Positions 59,920 through 64,000 of a DNA stretch of 64,000 nucleotides are shown here, in pieces. A program made the position numbers and the translations under genes. This stretch comes from Candidatus Fredericiella danica (GTDB lineage: Bacteria > Chloroflexota > Anaerolineae > Caldilineales > Caldilineaceae), in assembly GCA_016713335.1 (NCBI GenBank), contig JADJPH010000111.1, positions 1 through 64,000 on the forward strand, written 5' to 3'. Position 1 is the first letter of the stretch. Each line of letters starts with the position of its first letter. The notes beneath the pieces are model-generated. The model was not told the DNA's origin. It did not search any database and saw only the letters and a program-made list of their open reading frames with translations.

Positions 59920-61049
59920 ATGCGCGTTCTATACCTTTACAAAGACTATTATCCAATCCTCGGCGGCATCGAAAACCACGTGCGGTTGTTGGCGGAGGGG
60001 CTGCATGCCCGCGGCGTCGAAACGAGGGTGCTCGTGACGAATACGGAAAACCGCACGATCCGTGAAGCCATCGATGGCGTCCCGGTCGTGAAAACGGCGC
60101 GCCAGATCAACATTTCGTCGGCGCCGGTCAGCCTGCCCTTCTTCCCGGCGCTCCGCAACCTCGAACGCGGCGTCGATATTGCCCATGCTCACATGCCCTA
60201 TCCACCGGGGGAGCTTGGGCAGTTGCTGCTTGGTCGCAGCCGGCGTTTTGTCGTCACCTATCACAGCGACATTGTCCGCCAGCGCGTGCTGGGTGCGCTC
60301 TATCGCCCATTTCTCTGGCAGGTGTTGCGCCGGGCAGACCTCATCGCCGTCTCAAATCCGGTCTACATCCAAGATTCACCCTTCCTGCGTCGCTACGCCG
60401 CCAAGTGCCGGGTCATCCATTTTGGTATTGAACTTGACCGCTTCACGACGGCCCCCGAAATTGACGCCGCGGCTGCACAGTGGCGCAGCCGCTTCAACGA
60501 TGCGCCGCTCTTGCTCTTTGTGGGCCGGCTGCGCCATTACAAAGGTGTCAATGTTTTGATCGAGGCGATGGCCGCGCTGGGCGAAACGCGCGCCCGGGCG
60601 CTGGTGGTTGGCGTCGGTCCTTCGCCGAAGCCTGGCAGGCGCAGGCGCGGGCCCTGGGGGTTGCCGAGCGCGTTATCTTCCTCGGCGAATTGCCCGATGC
60701 AGAGGTGCGGGCGCTCTACCAGGCCGCTGACATTTTCGTCCTACCCTCAACAAATCGCGCCGAAACCCTTGGCATTGTCCAACTGGAGGCCATGGCGTAC
60801 GGTCTGCCGGTAATTTGCACAGAACTCGGCACAGGAACTTCTTATGTCAATCAACATGGGGTTACGGGGCTTGTGGTTGCACCCAATGACGCCTCTGCCC
60901 TGGCAACCGCCATTCGTGTGCTGCTCGCCAGCCCCGAACTGCGCCGGCACTATGGCGCCGCCGGCCGGAAACGCGTCGAGCAAGAATTCACTCAATCCGT
61001 GATGCTGGACCGAGTCCAGGCATTCTACGCCGAGGCGCTGGCGAAATGA
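59920..61049 (+). CDS. GT4 family glycosyltransferase (PimB-like), one frameshift
   Basis: ATG 59920 (MRVLYLYKDYYPILGGIENH), 8 bases after the GT87 stop. YHSDIVRQRVLGALYRP, LFVGRLRHYKGVNVLIEAMA, then a frame break near 60620 (after ALVVGVGP) into EAWQAQARALGVAERVIFLG and NRAETLGIVQLEAMAYGLPV (Ex7E variant). About 376 residues. Stop overlaps the next start by 4 bases. Confidence 0.85.
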
Positions 61050-62176
61050 ACCACTTTGTCTTGGATGCACGCACTGCCACCGCCCATTTCCCCGGCATCG
61101 GGCGCTATGTGACCAACCTTGTCCGTGCCATGGCAACCCAGTTGGAACAGGGTGAAACCCTAACGGTGCTCCATCCGTCTAACGCAAGGAGCGCCTTTGC
61201 ACCTCTCCTTGGTCCCCAGGTGCGGTTACAAGTAAGCGACGTCTCACCCTTTTCATTGCAGCAACAGTTTCATCTGCCGCGTCTCTTGCGGCAGATGACC
61301 ACCCCACCAACGCTTTATCACAGCCCGTACTATTTGATGCCCTACAATCTGGCGCTTCCCGTCGTGCTAACCTTCTATGACATCATCCCGCTACGCTACC
61401 CTGACTCAGTCTCCCGCCGCGCCCGCATGATGTTTCATTACACGATGCGCATGGCGATTAGGGCGGCAGCGCAGATCGTCGCCATCTCGGATGCAGCTCG
61501 CAACGATTTGCTCGCTGCGTTTTCGGTTGCACCGGAAAAGGTCATCACCACGCAACTCGCCGCCGACCCACGGTTCCACCCACAGACCGAAGCCGCAAAG
61601 GTTGAACTCCGCACGCGATACGCTTTGCCGCCTGAATTTGTCCTCTATTTGGGCATCAACAAGCCACACAAGAACCTGGTGCGTTTGATTGAAGCCTATG
61701 GACAACTTCCCCAAAGTTCACCGCCGCTCGTGATCGCCGGCGCATGGGACAGCCGGTATCCGGAGCCAAAGACAGCCGCGGCGCGCCTTGACCTCGGTGA
61801 CCGGGTACGTTTCCTGGGATCAGTCGAAGACATAGATCTGCCGGCGTTGTACAGTGCCGCGCTCGCCTTCGTCTTCCCCAGCCGTTACGAAGGGTTTGGT
61901 TTGCCTGTCCTCGAAGCAATGGCCTGCGGCGCGCCAGTAGCGTGCAGCAACGTCTCCAGCCTCCCCGAAATAGCCGGTGATGCCGCCCTCTTATTTGACC
62001 CGGAAGACCCAGCCGCCATCACCGCCGCCCTTGCGCGCCTGCTTGACGCCCCCAATCTGCGCCACGACCTCTCGACCCGCGGCCTCGCCCAGAGTGCCAA
62101 CTTCACCTGGCAGCGCACCGCCGCCCAAACCCTCACCGTCTACCGCGCGACCTCCGCATCTCCGCGCTGGCAGTGA
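61046..62176 (+). CDS. GT4 family glycosyltransferase
   Basis: 376 residues, intact. LDARTATAHFPGIGRYVTNL, YLGINKPHKNLVRLIEAYGQ and YEGFGLPVLEAMACGAPVAC (Ex7E). Last gene of the polysaccharide cluster; a GTCTC-type repeat follows. Confidence 0.92.
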   Translation: MNHFVLDARTATAHFPGIGRYVTNLVRAMATQLEQGETLTVLHPSNARSAFAPLLGPQVRLQVSDVSPFSLQQQFHLPRLLRQMTTPPTLYHSPYYLMPYNLALPVVLTFYDIIPLRYPDSVSRRARMMFHYTMRMAIRAAAQIVAISDAARNDLLAAFSVAPEKVITTQLAADPRFHPQTEAAKVELRTRYALPPEFVLYLGINKPHKNLVRLIEAYGQLPQSSPPLVIAGAWDSRYPEPKTAAARLDLGDRVRFLGSVEDIDLPALYSAALAFVFPSRYEGFGLPVLEAMACGAPVACSNVSSLPEIAGDAALLFDPEDPAAITAALARLLDAPNLRHDLSTRGLAQSANFTWQRTAAQTLTVYRATSASPRWQ

Positions 62177-62234
62177 GCGCCAGAGGGAAAGCTTCAACGC
62201 GGAGACGCAGAGTTAGAAGTGCCTTGTTCGCGCA

Positions 62235-62272
62235 GTCTCCTGTTCCCTGTCTCCTGTCTCTTTGTCTCCCTA
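62235..62272. repeat. GTCTC-rich pyrimidine tract
   Basis: CAGTCTCCTGTTCCCTGTCT-like sequence ending in TTTGTCTCCC, in the gap between the last GT4 gene and the convergent PA14 gene. Same family as 885-918 and 13271-13381. Confidence 0.75.
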
Positions 62273-64000
62273 CCTCCCACACCCCCACGGCGTATAGTTA
62301 TCCGTAAATGATCGCACCCTAAACTCCGGTTCTCCACGTTGGAAGTCGCCGGTGGAGCGGGCGATCTTGCCGTCAATCCATTGCTCGACCTTATAGGGTT
62401 CGCCGTTGTTGCCAAAGCGACCGATATCTACAGGCAGGCCATCGATCTTCAGATAGCCTGAGGGTTCAATCGACCCGATGCCTCTAGCGATGGGATACCA
62501 GTGATTATTCCCATCCAACCGGTAGAGCTTGATCCACGCATAGTTCTGCGGCTGCGGCGGCACACAGGTGATAATGTTGCCGATCGGCGCCTGGCCCGGG
62601 ATGATCTGATCCACGGACACCTTGATGATGCTCCAACCGGTCAACTCCTGATACTCGACGACCACCGTGTGGATGCCCTTGCCAAGATCCACCTGGACGC
62701 TGTGCCGTTCGTCGTTGTGGGAACCCCACTTGTCGAGGATGCGCCGTCCATCGACGTAGATCCGCACGCCGTCGTCAGCGCGGGCGCTGAAGCGATATTT
62801 GCCACCATTCAAGTCAAAGGGCGCGGTCCAGCGCACGGAGAAATAGTCCGCACCGATCCCGCCGCCGGGTCCACCCCAGCCCCAGGTAAAATCGATGCGG
62901 CTGTCGTCGCGGAAGAAGGCCGGGCTGCCGGCCAGGTCCGGATTTGAATAGTATTCGCCAAACCAATTGCTGATCGGATGCACCGACTTCGTTTCGGGCT
63001 CTGTGCTGCCACCGCCACCGCCGCCACCACCACTGCCTACGACTGACCAACTGAGGCGAACAGTCGCATTTTCGCGATAGTCGAAATACTCCGCGAATCG
63101 GGATGATGCCGCCGGGAAGAAAGATGTCACTCGAATAGGTAGTCGCCCCCTGCTGACGCCATTGATCGACGATGAGAGCGTTGTTGACCCAAAGCCGGAC
63201 GCCGTCGTCAACGGTCACGGTGAAACGGTAGGTGTTCGGTGCAAAGCTCAGTGCCCGTGTCCAGCGCACCGAGAACTCATCGGCCGGAATTCCTGGAGCG
63301 GGAGAACCCCAGCCCCAGTTGAAATCAATGTTGGGGTCTATGCGCACCAGGCCCGGGGCGCCGGCCAATGCCGGGTTGCTGTAGTATTCGCCCAGCCAAC
63401 CCTCCGTGAGCGGGGGCGTGACCGGGGTGGGTTGGATCGGTGTTGGCCACGCCGTGGGCACAGGCGGCGGTGGCGGCGTGGGTGCCGGTGGTGCATCCAC
63501 TCGCTCGTGCAACACCTGGATGCGGGCATTGTCCCCTGCATCGAAATACTCGACGCGGACGTAGGTGTTGCCGGAGAGCGATAGGTCAGGCGATACAAAG
63601 GTTGCAGTCGGCCCAACCCGCCACTGATTAATGACCAACTGGTCGTTGACAAAAAGGCGCATGCCATCGTCAACTGCCACTCGAAACCGGTAGACGCCAG
63701 GTGTCAACTGCAACGTACGCGTCCAACGCACCGAAAAGTTGTCATCGTTGACGACGCCCGGTTGTGGCGAAGCGCGATCCCAGTCAAAATCCAGCACTGG
63801 GTCGTTACGGACGAGCACGGGAGAGCCTTGCAGATCGCGATTGTTGAAGTATTCGCCCCGCCAGGCGTCCTGTGTGGCAGGTTGGGCCGTCAGACCGATG
63901 TGTCGTGCCGGTGAGCTGTTGGCTTCAAGTAGCGCACTGCTGGCGCGGCCAGCATCCGCGTGCGCTGGGACCCATGACGCCAGGCCGATCACCGCCGCGA
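62270..64000 (-). CDS. Secreted protein with three PA14 domains (N-terminus at or beyond window edge), one frameshift
   Basis: Read from the right edge: signal-peptide end GLASWVPAHA, then three PA14 units each opening GEYF/YxNxxLxGxP (GEYFNNRDLQGSPVLVRNDP, GEYYSNPALAGAPGLVRIDP, GEYYSNPDLAGSPAFFRDDS) with DDNFSVRWTR-like and VDDGMRLFVNDQLVINQW-like cores. A Pro/Thr-rich linker joins units 1 and 2 and a Ser-(Gly)n linker joins units 2 and 3. The frame breaks near 63105. A cysteine-bearing C-terminal region (NIITCVPPQPQNYAWIKLYR) ends WGCGR at 62270. PA14 is a beta-barrel glycan-binding module; a role in binding the polysaccharide made next door is inferred. Confidence 0.82.

Overview
The window is a GC-rich bacterial chromosome segment that best fits a Chloroflexota member of the Caldilinea/Anaerolineae type. 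This is an inference from gene content: a split pyruvate:ferredoxin oxidoreductase, a tungsten-type aldehyde ferredoxin oxidoreductase with its own MoaD, FeS-type photolyase, bacterial PIG-V-like and GT87 mannosyltransferases, multi-PA14 secreted proteins, and secreted proteases ending in a short 'FLPxxxxR' tail. No rRNA, tRNA, CRISPR array, integrase or transposase was recognised.

Layout. (1) 1-7.4 kb: the end of an Orn/Lys/Arg decarboxylase with a GadC-like antiporter, a small lipoprotein, a Zn/Cd-type P1B ATPase with an unusual Cys-rich insert, a SAM methyltransferase and a CPBP membrane protease. (2) 7.7-11.9 kb: a two-gene 2-oxoacid:ferredoxin oxidoreductase whose first subunit carries a C-terminal CBS pair. 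(3) 11.9-15.2 kb: DUF1304-like and DUF4239-like membrane proteins, a YtkA/FixH-like lipoprotein and a di-haem cytochrome c peroxidase. (4) 15.3-33.4 kb: five tandem paralogous secreted subtilases of about 1,160-1,200 residues, all with GTG starts and a shared initiation box. (5) 33.4-38.1 kb: FeS photolyase, YbaK, aldehyde ferredoxin oxidoreductase, and convergent moaD plus a small partner gene. (6) 38.2-47.3 kb: a reverse-strand surface-polymer operon (pyruvyl transferase, PIG-V-like mannosyltransferase, membrane-anchored lectin-fold protein), then PspC, flavin reductase, an SH3-like protein and a UvrD/Rep helicase. (7) 47.4-62.2 kb: an exopolysaccharide cluster (flippase, three GT2, four GT4, two multispan GT39-like proteins, GT87, FkbM methyltransferase), many joined by 4-base ATGA overlaps. 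(8) 62.3-64 kb: a three-PA14 secreted protein running off the window.

About half of the genes are interrupted by 1-2 base frameshifts, usually at short C/G runs, with both sides still matching the same family. I interpret most of these as sequencing indels rather than decay and give such genes as CDS with the break positions. One clear real deletion derivative (a GDP-mannose dehydratase-like gene) and one clear duplication scar (a 41-bp copy of the photolyase 3' end between proteases 3 and 4) are listed separately.

The strongest candidates for something undescribed are the five-protease array with its alternating subtypes, shared initiation box and common C-terminal tail; the oxidoreductase-CBS fusion; and the aldehyde oxidoreductase/moaD locus with a split MoaD partner and a MoaD ending in Gly-Gly-Gly-Cys.
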